64,000 bases of DNA from Gemmatimonadota bacterium (GTDB taxonomy: Bacteria > Latescibacterota > UBA2968). The notes under the pieces are model-generated. The model was not told the DNA's origin and ran no database searches. It saw only the letters and a list, made by a program, of their open reading frames with translations. The DNA lies in assembly GCA_009838845.1 (NCBI GenBank), contig VXRD01000014.1, forward strand, positions 1 through 64,000, given 5' to 3'. A program made the translations under genes and the position numbers. Below are positions 17,043 through 25,933 of this stretch, one piece after another (the first letter of the stretch is position 1; every line of letters starts with the position of its first letter).

Positions 17043-18179
17043 ATGGCTATGCCCAGACGAGAAGAGGTGGTCGAGCAAGATGTGCTGACCGGGGAAACGG
17101 AGGCTTATGCCGCGTCTCAGTGGCAGTTGATGTGGTGGAAGTTTCGCAAGCACCACCTGGCGATGGCTGCGGGTATGGTTATTGTCGCGCTTTATGTGGT
17201 GGCTGTGTTTTGCGAGTTTTTGGCGCCTTATACGCTCAATCATCGGCAGGTTGCCTATGCGTTTGCTCCGCCCCAGCGTTTGCAATTTGTGTCGGATGAG
17301 GGCGTGCATTTCTGGCCGTTTGTGTATGGGATCAAGGGCGTGCGACATCCGGAAACGCTTCGGAAGTTCTATATCGAAGACCGCTCGCAACGCTATGCCG
17401 TACGGTTGTTTGTGCGAGGCGCACCCTATCGGTTCTGGGGCTTGTTTGAGACGGATATCCATCTTTTTGGCGTTGATGATGGGGGGACGCTTTTTCTGTT
17501 GGGTACGGATCATCTCGGGCGGGATTTGCTTTCGAGGATTATTTACGGTTCGCGCATTTCGCTGACGATAGGGCTGGTGGGGGTGACACTGAGTTTTGTG
17601 TTTGGTCTGGTGATCGGCGTGGTGTCCGGGTACTACGGGGGTTGGATCGACAATCTCATTCAGCGCGGGATTGAGATTCTCAGGTCTTTTCCGTCTATTC
17701 CGCTGTGGATGGCTCTGGCCGCGGCGCTGCCTTCATCGTGGTCGCCCTTGCAAATCTATATGGGCATTACGGTTGTGTTGTCCTTTATTGGGTGGACGGG
17801 TTTGGCGCGGCAGGTGCGCGGGAAAATTTTGTCGTTGCGCGAAGAGGATTTTGCAACTGCTGCGCTGCTTGCCGGCGCGAGTCGCTGGCGGATTATGACG
17901 CGGCATTTGCTGCCTTCGTTTATGAGCCATATTATCGTGAGTTTGACGCTCGCTGTGCCGGGTATGATTTTGGGCGAGACTTCGCTGAGTTTTCTCGGTC
18001 TTGGGCTGCGTCCGCCGGTGACGAGTTGGGGCGTGCTGTTGAAAGAGGCGCAAAATGTTCAGGCTGTGGCTTTTCAGCCGTGGCTTTTGACGCCTGTGAT
18101 TTTTGTAATTATTACTGTGCTCGCATTTAATTTTGTCGGCGACGGTCTGCGCGACGCCGCCGATCCTTATTCACGTTAG
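17043..18179 (+). CDS. ABC importer permease, DppC/OppC type, with enlarged periplasmic insert
   Basis: A 378-residue permease. The N-terminal cytoplasmic stretch and first membrane segment (about 40-62) are followed by a periplasmic insert of about 85 residues before the conserved LLGTDHLGRDLLSRIIYGSR motif and five more membrane segments. The EAA loop reads REEDFATAALLAGASRWRI. This large insert occurs in a subset of OppC-like proteins and probably contacts the binding protein. It starts directly after the DppB-type stop codon. Confidence 0.92.
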   Translation: MAMPRREEVVEQDVLTGETEAYAASQWQLMWWKFRKHHLAMAAGMVIVALYVVAVFCEFLAPYTLNHRQVAYAFAPPQRLQFVSDEGVHFWPFVYGIKGVRHPETLRKFYIEDRSQRYAVRLFVRGAPYRFWGLFETDIHLFGVDDGGTLFLLGTDHLGRDLLSRIIYGSRISLTIGLVGVTLSFVFGLVIGVVSGYYGGWIDNLIQRGIEILRSFPSIPLWMALAAALPSSWSPLQIYMGITVVLSFIGWTGLARQVRGKILSLREEDFATAALLAGASRWRIMTRHLLPSFMSHIIVSLTLAVPGMILGETSLSFLGLGLRPPVTSWGVLLKEAQNVQAVAFQPWLLTPVIFVIITVLAFNFVGDGLRDAADPYSR

Positions 18180-18191
18180 GGGATTAGACTT

Positions 18192-18944
18192 ATGGAACTT
18201 CGACAGAATCGGGTAAAACACAAGTTGCGACGAGGCGAACAGGCGTATATCGCCGGTGGATTTACGCACGCGGATGATATCGACGCATTTGGTCCCGCAA
18301 ATTTTGATGGGATATGGATTGAGGGTGAGCACGGCCCTATGGCTTTTGACGAGTTGGGCAATCTCACGCGCGCCTGTGATCTGTGGGGCATGACGTCGAT
18401 TGTGCGCGTGAATCGCAATGATCAGACGCTTATTTATCGCACCCTGGACAGGGGGGCGCAGGGTATTGTGGTGCCGCATGTGAATACGCGCGAAGAAGCG
18501 GAAAATGTCGTGGCGGGCGGGCGGTTCGCGCCCATTGGTCAGCGCGGTATGTTCACGAGTCGGCAGGGCTATGGGGTTGCGGATTATTTTGCTAAGGCGA
18601 ATGACGAAGTATTGCTCACCATTTTGATTGAAGATATTGTCGCGGTGGAGAATCTGGATGAGATTCTGACTGTGGGTCAGATCGATGTGTTTTTTGTCGC
18701 GCCTTCAGATCTGGGGGCGTCGATGGGGTATATTGACGATTTAGAAAATAAAGTGGTGCAAAAGACGATTGACGACGCGCTTGCAAAGATCATCGCGTCG
18801 GGACGTATAGCGGGTACGATGACTTCCTCAGACAATGTCGGGAAATTCGCCGCTGCCGGGGTGCAGATGATGCTGGTGAATAGCACCGGGTGGTTGCAAG
18901 AGGGTGCGAAGGCGTTTATAGCGCGGGCAAAAGGGGTTGTGTGA
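18192..18944 (+). CDS. HpcH/HpaI-family class II aldolase
   Basis: A 250-residue TIM-barrel aldolase of the HpcH/HpaI family (2-keto-3-deoxy acid or 4-hydroxy-2-oxo-acid aldolase). Visible family features are FDGIWIEGEHGP (metal-site region), the arginine-containing IVRVNRND strand, RGAQGIVVPHVNTREEAE and the phosphate/carboxylate region FVAPSDLGASMGY. It cleaves 4-hydroxy-2-oxo acids to pyruvate and an aldehyde. It sits between the permease and ATPase genes of the importer, suggesting the imported solute is degraded to such an intermediate. Confidence 0.87.
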   Translation: MELRQNRVKHKLRRGEQAYIAGGFTHADDIDAFGPANFDGIWIEGEHGPMAFDELGNLTRACDLWGMTSIVRVNRNDQTLIYRTLDRGAQGIVVPHVNTREEAENVVAGGRFAPIGQRGMFTSRQGYGVADYFAKANDEVLLTILIEDIVAVENLDEILTVGQIDVFFVAPSDLGASMGYIDDLENKVVQKTIDDALAKIIASGRIAGTMTSSDNVGKFAAAGVQMMLVNSTGWLQEGAKAFIARAKGVV

Positions 18945-18945
18945 T

Positions 18946-19935
18946 TTGGACCATGTGTTGACCATAAATAATTTGAAGACGCACTTTTTTCTCGATGAGG
19001 GAACGGTTCGCGCTGTGGATGGCGTGACGATGGATATTCCCCGGGGAAAGACGATGGGTATTGTGGGGGAGAGTGGGTGCGGGAAGAGTGTGACGGCTTT
19101 TTCGGCATTGCGCCTGGTGTCATCACCCGGGCGGATTGTGGAGGGCGAGATTGTTTTGCATCGTCCCGACCGCGAGATTTATTTGACGGATCTGGACGAG
19201 GAGGGCGAGGATATTCGCGCGATTCGCGGGCACGAGATTGCGATGATTTTTCAGGAGCCGATGACGTCGCTGAGTCCGGTGCATACGGTGGGGTTTCAAA
19301 TTGTGGAGGCGATTCGGCTGCATCTCGATTTGCGGGGTGAAGAAGCGCGGTCACTCGCCGTAAATATGCTGGATCGGGTTGGGATTCCGGATGCGGAGCG
19401 GCGGTTTGCACAATATCCGCACGAGATGAGCGGTGGGATGCGACAGCGCGTGATGATTGCCATGGCGCTTTCGTGCCGTCCATCACTGTTGATTGCCGAT
19501 GAACCCACGACGGCATTAGATGTCACGATTCAGGCACAGATACTGGATTTGATGCGCGATTTGCAAGACGAATTTCAGATGTCGATTATGTTGATTACAC
19601 ACGATTTGGGTGTGGTCGCAGAGATGTCAGATGAGGTTGCGGTGATGTATATGGGGCGCATTGTGGAACACGCGGCGACAGAGGAGATTTTTGAAAATCC
19701 CAAACACCCCTATACACAGGCGCTGATGCAATCTATCCCGGGAATGACCCGGGCGAGAAAGACGCGGTTGCAGACGATCAGGGGGTCCGTGCCCGATCCC
19801 TATACGCAATTGCAGGGGTGTCCTTTTCATCCGCGATGTGAAGTGGCGCAGGATGGGGTGTGCAATGCGGGCGATAGGCCAGAATTGCTCGCTGTTGGAG
19901 ATGGGCATGGGGTTGCGTGTGTGTTGTACGAATAG
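18946..19935 (+). CDS. ABC importer ATPase, DppD/OppD type
   Basis: A 329-residue ATPase with Walker A GESGCGKS, signature MSGGMRQR, Walker B LLIADEPTTALD and the C-terminal oligopeptide-transporter domain with its CPFHPRCEVA...C cysteines. No ATG start exists: TTG at 18946 is chosen because GGGG at 18933-18936 is correctly spaced; TTG at 18937 is an alternative overlapping the aldolase stop. The TAG stop and the preceding bases belong to the 8-base tandem repeat that begins at 19929. Confidence 0.9.
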   Translation: MDHVLTINNLKTHFFLDEGTVRAVDGVTMDIPRGKTMGIVGESGCGKSVTAFSALRLVSSPGRIVEGEIVLHRPDREIYLTDLDEEGEDIRAIRGHEIAMIFQEPMTSLSPVHTVGFQIVEAIRLHLDLRGEEARSLAVNMLDRVGIPDAERRFAQYPHEMSGGMRQRVMIAMALSCRPSLLIADEPTTALDVTIQAQILDLMRDLQDEFQMSIMLITHDLGVVAEMSDEVAVMYMGRIVEHAATEEIFENPKHPYTQALMQSIPGMTRARKTRLQTIRGSVPDPYTQLQGCPFHPRCEVAQDGVCNAGDRPELLAVGDGHGVACVLYE

Positions 19936-20058
19936 ACGAATAGACGAATAGACGAATGGCGATACACACTGATACTGACTTACATCATGTCAGCACATGC
20001 TTTGGGAGGATGGGCGGGGTTCGTTGATTCGTTGATTCGCTGATTCGTTGATTCGCTG
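19929..20058. repeat. Composite intergenic repeat element, copy A
   Basis: Left arm: three GAATAGAC units from 19930 plus a partial unit. Centre: a short palindrome (CTGAC-TTACATCAT-GTCAG). Core: TTTGGGAGGATGGGCGGGG (20001-20019). Right arm: four GATTCGYT units (20026-20057), similar to the reverse complement of the left units. The element shares its core and both unit types with 29411-29540. It supplies the TAG stop of the DppD-type gene and lies directly before the DppF-type gene. Confidence 0.8.
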
Positions 20059-20080
20059 TTTTGCCGAGAGGATGTGCGCG

Positions 20081-21094
20081 ATGCGTGAACAGAATGCCCT
20101 GTTGCGGGTGCGCGATCTAAGAAAGCATTTTCCTATTACGCGTGGTTTTTTCAATACGGTTGTCGGCCAGGTCAAAGCCGTAGATGGCGTGAGTTTTGAT
20201 TTGTTTGAGGGTGAGTGCCTGGGACTGGTAGGGGAAAGTGGATCGGGTAAAACAACGGTTGGGCGCACGATTTTGCGGGCGATAGCCCCCACGGCTGGCG
20301 AGGTGTGGTTCCGCAAGGATAGCGAGGAGGTCGATGTTGCACGGGCGCCTCACGATGTGCTCAAGTCATTGCGCCGAGATATGCAGATGATTTTTCAAGA
20401 TCCCTATGCTTCTTTGAATCCGCGTATGACGGTGCTCGATATTATTGGTGAACCGCTGCTGGTCAATGGGGTCGCAGATCGCCACGAACGGGAGACGCGC
20501 GTGCGGGAATTGCTCGCTCAGGTGGGGTTGAATCCCCATTTTTTGCGGCGGTATCCACACGCTTTTAGCGGGGGGCAGCGGCAGCGTATTGGCATTGCGA
20601 GGGCACTGGCATTGCATCCCAGGTTGATCGTGGCGGATGAACCCGTTTCCGCGCTGGATGTCTCTGTGCAGGCGCAGGTGCTCAATTTGCTTCAGGAGTT
20701 GCAAGAAAAGTTCGGGTTGACGTATTTGTTTGTCGCGCACGATTTGAGTGTGGTGCGCCATATTTCCGACCGCGTGGCGGTGATGTATGTGGGTAAGGTT
20801 GTGGAATTGGCTCCGGTTGATCAGCTTTTTCAAAGTCCGGCGCATCCCTATACCGAGGCACTTTTGTCGGCGGTGCCCAATCCAGATCCCAAACGAAAGA
20901 AGAAGCGCGTTTTGCTGTCTGGCGAGGTAGCGGATCCCGGGAATACGCCTTCGGGATGCGCGTTTCATCCGCGCTGTCCTTATGCTGAGGATCAATGTAA
21001 GGAGGAAGTTCCAGAATTGCGCGAGATCGCGCCAGGGCATGCGGTGCGCTGTCATTTGAGCGATGTATTGCAGTTGGAAGGTATGGCTGGGTAG
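20081..21094 (+). CDS. ABC importer ATPase, DppF/OppF type
   Basis: A 337-residue ATPase with Walker [10 protein letters not shown], signature FSGGQRQR, Walker [13 protein letters not shown] and the C-terminal oligopeptide/dipeptide domain ([14 protein letters not shown]). It works as a heterodimer with the protein encoded at 18946. The start ATG at 20081 has GAGAGG upstream; the frame open to 20048 runs through repeat sequence and is rejected. It ends the importer operon. Confidence 0.92.
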   Translation: MREQNALLRVRDLRKHFPITRGFFNTVVGQVKAVDGVSFDLFEGECLGLVGESGSGKTTVGRTILRAIAPTAGEVWFRKDSEEVDVARAPHDVLKSLRRDMQMIFQDPYASLNPRMTVLDIIGEPLLVNGVADRHERETRVRELLAQVGLNPHFLRRYPHAFSGGQRQRIGIARALALHPRLIVADEPVSALDVSVQAQVLNLLQELQEKFGLTYLFVAHDLSVVRHISDRVAVMYVGKVVELAPVDQLFQSPAHPYTEALLSAVPNPDPKRKKKRVLLSGEVADPGNTPSGCAFHPRCPYAEDQCKEEVPELREIAPGHAVRCHLSDVLQLEGMAG

Positions 21095-21116
21095 GGGCAG
21101 ACCCATGAATCTGCCC
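21091..21116. repeat. Short intergenic hairpin repeat (GTAGGGGC type)
   Basis: GTAGGGGCAGA then an 8-base loop then TCTGCCC forms a 7-bp stem (21095-21101 with 21110-21116). The TAG inside the element is the stop codon of the upstream ATPase gene. It is related to the element at 2117-2141. Confidence 0.5.
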
Positions 21117-21139
21117 ATCATTCGTAAAAGGAGAAAGAG

Positions 21140-21526
21140 ATGAAGGTTGAACACATTGCTTTTGTGGTTGATGATCCCGATGTGGTTGCAAAGTGGTATT
21201 GCGATAATCTGGGTATGCGCGTTGTGCGCCAGGGGCCACCACCCATCAAGATGACGTTTGTGGCGGATTCGGAAGGGGAGACGATGTACGAGCTTTATCA
21301 CCAGCCAGAGGTGGAGACGCCAGATTATGCTTCGATGCACCATCTGGCACTGCATTTTGCTTATGCGACCGAGGATATTGAGGCCGATTTCGCGCGATTG
21401 AAAGCCGCGGGTGCAACGGTTGTGCAGGAACCCGAACCCACGGATGCAGGGGATACGCTGGCGATGCTGCGCGATCCCTGGGGCGTTTGCGTGCAACTGG
21501 TGCATCGCAAAGAGAAGATGCTTTGA
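21140..21526 (+). CDS. VOC-family protein (glyoxalase/bleomycin-resistance fold)
   Basis: A 128-residue single vicinal-oxygen-chelate domain with two beta-alpha-beta3 halves. It begins VEHIAFVVDDPDVVAKWYCDNLGM and continues to MHHLALHFA and MLRDPWGVCVQLVHR. H5, H70 (HHLALHF) and a late Glu/Gln position could bind metal. Substrate classes range from methylglyoxal adducts to aromatic diols, so none is assigned. It has an AAAGGAGAAAG ribosome site. Confidence 0.83.
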   Translation: MKVEHIAFVVDDPDVVAKWYCDNLGMRVVRQGPPPIKMTFVADSEGETMYELYHQPEVETPDYASMHHLALHFAYATEDIEADFARLKAAGATVVQEPEPTDAGDTLAMLRDPWGVCVQLVHRKEKML

Positions 21527-21610
21527 GGGGTGAGAAATTAGACTCAATTATTGACCATTATGCTCGTTAATGGTAGATTATGGCCCGATTGCGATTTGGG
21601 AGGAGAGTGT

Positions 21611-22657
21611 ATGCCTGTTCTGGATGTTGAGAGGCTCAAAGGGGCCTGTACACAGGTGTTTGAAGGCGCGGGTCTGGGCGCGGAAGAAGCGCGCCAGATT
21701 GCGCATTCGCTGGTGTTGTCCAATTTGATGGGGCACGATTCCCACGGTGTGATTCGCCTGGTGCAATACGTTCAGGCACTCGAGGAAGGGCGCGTGCATG
21801 CAGGGCAAGAGATCGCGGTTGTGCGCGAGGCCGATGCTTCGGCGGTTGTCGATGGTGGTTGGGGGTTTGGACAAACGGTTTGCCATCAGGCTATGGCACT
21901 GGCAATGGAGAAAGCAAAACAGCGGTCGGTTGCCGTGGTCGAACTTTTCAATAGCGGGCATATTGGACGTTTGGGCGAATATGTGGAGGTCGCTGCCGAG
22001 GCCGAGATGATTGGCATTGTGATGTGCAACAATCACGGCGGGGGATTGCTTCAGCATCCGTTTGGCGGCATTGACGCGCGCATGTCGCCCAATCCCATTG
22101 CCGTGGGCATTCCCACGGGGGGCGATTTTCCAATTGTCGTGGATTTGACCACGAGTGTTGTCGCGGAGGGGAAAATTCGGGTGAAGCGCAATTTGGGGGA
22201 ATCGCTGCCCGAAGGCTGGGTTATTGATGCAGAGGGTGATCCGACGACGGATCCGGCAAAGTTTTACGGTCCTCCCAGAGGGGTTATTTTGCCTTTTGGC
22301 GGGATTTCCGCGCATAAGGGCTACGCGCTCTCTGTGGTGGTCGATGTTTTGTCTGGCGCACTCGGTGGCGGTGGTTGCAGTCGCGAAGGTGGACTTTCCG
22401 GTGGCAATGGGGTGTTTATTATGGCGCTGGATATTGGGGCTTTTGTCGGACGCGATCAATTTCGCGATGAGATGCAATCATTTGTTCAGTTTTTGAAGAG
22501 TGCCCGGCTCGCGCCCGGGTTTGATGAAATTTTGATGCCAGGTGAGATGGAAGCGCGCATGCGGCGGGAGAAAGAAGCCCGTGGTGTAGATATAGATGAT
22601 GAGACCTGGCGACAGATTTGCGAAACAGGACAGGCAGTTGGTATAACCTTAGCTTAA
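21611..22657 (+). CDS. Ldh-family (malate/L-lactate/sulfolactate-type) NAD(P) dehydrogenase
   Basis: A 348-residue member of the Ldh_2 family, distinct from classical lactate or malate dehydrogenases. The catalytic-histidine motif is LMGHDSHGVIRL (about 38-49); glycine-rich cofactor regions and the conserved MSPNPIAVGIPT stretch follow. It likely reduces or oxidises a 2-hydroxy acid. The start at 21611 has GGAGA upstream; an earlier ATG at 21560 adds residues not typical of the family. Confidence 0.88.
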   Translation: MPVLDVERLKGACTQVFEGAGLGAEEARQIAHSLVLSNLMGHDSHGVIRLVQYVQALEEGRVHAGQEIAVVREADASAVVDGGWGFGQTVCHQAMALAMEKAKQRSVAVVELFNSGHIGRLGEYVEVAAEAEMIGIVMCNNHGGGLLQHPFGGIDARMSPNPIAVGIPTGGDFPIVVDLTTSVVAEGKIRVKRNLGESLPEGWVIDAEGDPTTDPAKFYGPPRGVILPFGGISAHKGYALSVVVDVLSGALGGGGCSREGGLSGGNGVFIMALDIGAFVGRDQFRDEMQSFVQFLKSARLAPGFDEILMPGEMEARMRREKEARGVDIDDETWRQICETGQAVGITLA

Positions 22658-22667
22658 GGAGGGTGGT

Positions 22668-23486
22668 TTGCCGAAGGATGAACTCAATGCCGTTGTGACA
22701 CAACGTCTCGAAGTGACCCCCGATTTGATTATTCTTCGCGTTGTGCCCGACGGATGGGAATTGCCAGCTTTTGAAGCCGGACAATTTGGCGTGATCGGAT
22801 TGCCTCCCGAGGCACCCCGCACAGAGTATTCAGATCCTGTCGAAGATTATGAGAAGCCGCAGAGAGGTTTGATCCGGCGGGCGTATTCTATTGCATCTTC
22901 TTCGGTGGCAACAGAGTACCTCGAGTTTTATATCACCCTGGTGAGGTCGGGGGCGTTGACGCCCAGGTTATTCGCACTCGAAATTGGCGATCGCCTCTGG
23001 TTGGGGCCAAAAATTACGGGTATGTTTACGCTGCAAGATGTTCCGCCAAATAAAAATGTCGTGATGGTGGCGACGGGTACGGGCTTGGCGCCTTATATGA
23101 GTATGTTGCGGACTTATTTGAAAGAAAACACAGAGCGGCGTTTTGTGGTGTTGCACGGGGCGCGACATTCATGGGACTTGGGGTATCGATCAGAGTTGGA
23201 GATGATGCAGGATTTATGCGCTAATTTTATTTATATCCCCCAGATTAGCCGTCCGGCAAATGAGCATGTGGCGTGGAGCGGATATACGGGTTATGTGCAG
23301 AATTTGTGGACAGATGGTCCGCTCGATGAGGTCTGGGGGGGACATCCCACACCGGAAGATACGCATGTGTTTGTATGCGGTAATCCCTATATGTGCGATG
23401 ATGTGACAGAAATTTTGATTTCAGAGGGTTTTAAGGAGCATAAACGGAGAGATCCCGGGCAGATACATATAGAACGCTATTGGTGA
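22668..23486 (+). CDS. Ferredoxin/flavodoxin--NADP reductase
   Basis: A 272-residue FAD enzyme of the bacterial Fpr type. The FAD motif is RRAYSIASS (about 65-73); the NADP-binding segment is VMVATGTGLAPYMSML; the C-terminus ends in an aromatic residue (HIERYW), as in this family. The start is TTG at 22668 with AAGGAGG upstream and no in-frame ATG nearby. It lies 3 bases upstream of the FAD oxidoreductase gene and may supply or remove its electrons. Confidence 0.88.
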   Translation: MPKDELNAVVTQRLEVTPDLIILRVVPDGWELPAFEAGQFGVIGLPPEAPRTEYSDPVEDYEKPQRGLIRRAYSIASSSVATEYLEFYITLVRSGALTPRLFALEIGDRLWLGPKITGMFTLQDVPPNKNVVMVATGTGLAPYMSMLRTYLKENTERRFVVLHGARHSWDLGYRSELEMMQDLCANFIYIPQISRPANEHVAWSGYTGYVQNLWTDGPLDEVWGGHPTPEDTHVFVCGNPYMCDDVTEILISEGFKEHKRRDPGQIHIERYW

Positions 23487-23489
23487 GAT

Positions 23490-25097
23490 ATGGGAGAGGA
23501 TATAACGACTGATGCGATTGTGCTGGGTGCCGGGCACAATGGCCTCATTTTGCAGGCGTATTTGTGTCGCGCAGGACTCGATGTGATTTGCCTGGAGCGA
23601 ACGGATAAACCCGGAGGCGGGCTGGCGACTGTTGAAGACCCCCGTTATCCGGGTTTTTTGCACAATACGCATTCTTTTTTTCATCGCGCCATCACGCAAA
23701 TGCCGTGGTTTGACGATTTGCACCTGGAACGGTATGGCGCGCGCTATATTGAACCCGAACTGAATGTGGCGCTTGTGCTGCGAAATGGCGATGTGCTGAA
23801 ATGGTACACGGATTTTGAACGCACTGAAGACAGTTTTGCACGGTTTAGCAAAAGGGATGCACAGACACTTCGGCGATGGCGCAATGCGTTTGACCCCGTT
23901 GTGAGAAATATTCTGTCTGTAGAGGCACAGGCGCCGCCTTTGCCGCAGGCGTTGAGGCGAAAAATTTTGTCGCAGTCCCGAGAGGGGAAGATGTTGCTCG
24001 AAGTCAGCGCGCTTTCTCCGCTGGAGTTTGTGAATCGGGAATTTGAACACCCGGTTATTCGGGCTGGATTGTTGTTTTTCAATGGTCTGCGCGAAGTGGA
24101 TTTGCGCGCCGCGGGATTTGGACACCATATACCGGCTTTGCTGGCGAGCAAGGGGAAAGCTCAGATGTGTGTGGGTGGATCCGCGGGGCTGGCGCGCGCA
24201 CTAATTGCTGCTATTTCTGAGATGGGTGGGGAGATATGGTTGCAAACTGTACCCGGGCGCATTGTGGTGGAGGATAATCGCGTTAGAGGTGTTGAAACGA
24301 CGGATGGGAAGTATATTAAAGCGCCTGTGGTTGTGTCCAGCTTGAATCCCCATCAGACGTTTCTCGATTTGATTGACCGCGAGGCATTGCCCGGGATGTG
24401 GCAAAACCGGGTCGAGAGATTTCAGTACAATGTGCTGGCTCCGCTGTTCGCACTCCATTTGAATTTGGGTGAATCGCCGCGTTATCGCGCTGTGGAAAAA
24501 CATCCGGAGGTGGCGGATTCGCTGATGGTTATTCTGGGGCTGGAACACGCGGATCAATATGGGGATATTGTTGCCCACCACGAAAAGGGAACGATTCCGC
24601 CGACTGTGATGTGGGGCGCGTGTCCAACGCATTTTGACACAACGCAGGCTCCTTTGGGAAAACACACGGCGTTTATGTGGCAGAAGTTGCCGTTTCACCT
24701 GTATGGCGATTCTGCAAACTGGGATAGTCAGCGGGATGTGGTTGGTCGCGATATGCTGGATATGTGGTCTGAATACGCGCCTAATTTGAAGGATTGCGTG
24801 ATCGATTCTTTTGTTCGCAGTCCGCTGGATGTCGAACGCGCATTGCCCAATATGCGGGATGGGGATTTGCTCGTGGGTGCGTTTACAAATGGGCAGACGG
24901 GTTATAACCGTCCTTTTCCCGGTGCCGGGCATTATCGGGGATATTTTGAAGGGCTGTATCTTTGCGGGTCGTGCTGTCATCCCGGTGGCAATGTGACCGG
25001 TTTGCCGGGTTATAATGCAGCACAGGTTATTCACAGCGATCTGGGTATTACTGCTTCCTGGATACCTGAGCCTGTGGATGTGAGATTGGGGGGATAA
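23490..25097 (+). CDS. FAD-dependent oxidoreductase of the phytoene-desaturase-like group
   Basis: A 535-residue flavoprotein. The dinucleotide-binding start is AIVLGAGHNGLILQAYLCRAG (about 9-29), followed by ERTDKPGGG and a C-terminal FAD-contact region (LCGSCCHPGGNVTGLPGYNAA). It belongs to the wide NAD(P)/FAD oxidoreductase family with carotenoid desaturases and COG1233 proteins. No carotenoid genes are nearby, so the substrate is unknown. It probably works with the reductase just upstream. Confidence 0.85.
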   Translation: MGEDITTDAIVLGAGHNGLILQAYLCRAGLDVICLERTDKPGGGLATVEDPRYPGFLHNTHSFFHRAITQMPWFDDLHLERYGARYIEPELNVALVLRNGDVLKWYTDFERTEDSFARFSKRDAQTLRRWRNAFDPVVRNILSVEAQAPPLPQALRRKILSQSREGKMLLEVSALSPLEFVNREFEHPVIRAGLLFFNGLREVDLRAAGFGHHIPALLASKGKAQMCVGGSAGLARALIAAISEMGGEIWLQTVPGRIVVEDNRVRGVETTDGKYIKAPVVVSSLNPHQTFLDLIDREALPGMWQNRVERFQYNVLAPLFALHLNLGESPRYRAVEKHPEVADSLMVILGLEHADQYGDIVAHHEKGTIPPTVMWGACPTHFDTTQAPLGKHTAFMWQKLPFHLYGDSANWDSQRDVVGRDMLDMWSEYAPNLKDCVIDSFVRSPLDVERALPNMRDGDLLVGAFTNGQTGYNRPFPGAGHYRGYFEGLYLCGSCCHPGGNVTGLPGYNAAQVIHSDLGITASWIPEPVDVRLGG

Positions 25098-25104
25098 GCC
25101 TGCG

Positions 25105-25929
25105 TCAGGACAGGAGGAGTGGGAAGTATTCTAAGATTGAGAGGACAAAGCCGAGGACGGTGAGCAAAAGACAGATCAGGGCTATGAGAATGGTGATGCG
25201 TCCTTCGCGGTATTCTGCACTTGAAACGAGGATTTGCGCTGCGATCCAGCCGCCGATAAAACCGCCCAGATGCGCCCAGTTGTTGACGCCGCTCATGAGA
25301 AAGCCCAGGACAAATAGCATGATGGCCCATTGCCACATCTGCCGCGTCATTAGGGACATCATCTGCGTTTTCTGCTTGCGGCCGTACACAATGATGGCGG
25401 CAAAAAGTCCAAAAATAGCCCCTGAAGCGCCTACGGTGGGGTAGCCTGAGATGAGATTGGATAGGATGAAGCCGATAGCTCCCGCGACGGTGTAGATGAT
25501 AAAATAGCGCGCCGGACCGAAGAATTGCCCGACCTCAGGACCGAGTTGCCGGATCCACAGGACGTTGAACAGTATGTGGAGGAGGCTGCCGTGAAGATAT
25601 GTCGCGGTGAGCACGGTCCACCAGGGGGCTTCGCCATGGGTCATACCGAGAACGATCAGCGGGATATTGCCAGGGCTTAGCATGCCAAAAAGCCCGCCGC
25701 CCATAGACAGTGCGGCGCCGAGGTCGAGCAATAGACTGACTGCGTAAAGGGCAATACACGCGGTGGGTATCAGGGTGAGGACGTCGATGCGACCGCCGAA
25801 AAGTCGGTTCAGCGCGGGACCGACACCCCAGAGACTGGGATTATAAGCGCCGCAATGTGGGCATCTTTTCTCATCGGTATTGATGAGGTAGCCACAGCCT
25901 GGGCAGATCATGGAGGTGGGAGGTGGCAT
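25105..25929 (-). CDS. Rhomboid-family intramembrane serine protease with N-terminal zinc ribbon
   Basis: A 274-residue protein. The N-terminus is a small zinc ribbon (C9-x2-C12, C23-x2-C26). Six membrane segments follow with the rhomboid catalytic dyad: S169 in GASGAIFG and H220 in NWAHLGGFIGG, plus the HxxxH-N region around N122. Rhomboids cleave transmembrane helices. The long frame to 26142 overlaps the upstream aminotransferase and is rejected; ATG at 25929 fits the family start. Its stop lies 7 bases from the converging oxidoreductase. Confidence 0.9.
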   Translation of the reverse strand: MPPPTSMICPGCGYLINTDEKRCPHCGAYNPSLWGVGPALNRLFGGRIDVLTLIPTACIALYAVSLLLDLGAALSMGGGLFGMLSPGNIPLIVLGMTHGEAPWWTVLTATYLHGSLLHILFNVLWIRQLGPEVGQFFGPARYFIIYTVAGAIGFILSNLISGYPTVGASGAIFGLFAAIIVYGRKQKTQMMSLMTRQMWQWAIMLFVLGFLMSGVNNWAHLGGFIGGWIAAQILVSSAEYREGRITILIALICLLLTVLGFVLSILEYFPLLLS

Positions 25930-25933
25930 GGGA

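Noticed and set aside
20366-21547. 393-codon minus-strand frame
   Set aside because: It is a shadow of the DppF-type ATPase and VOC genes, with low-complexity His/Arg/Leu composition and no ribosome site.
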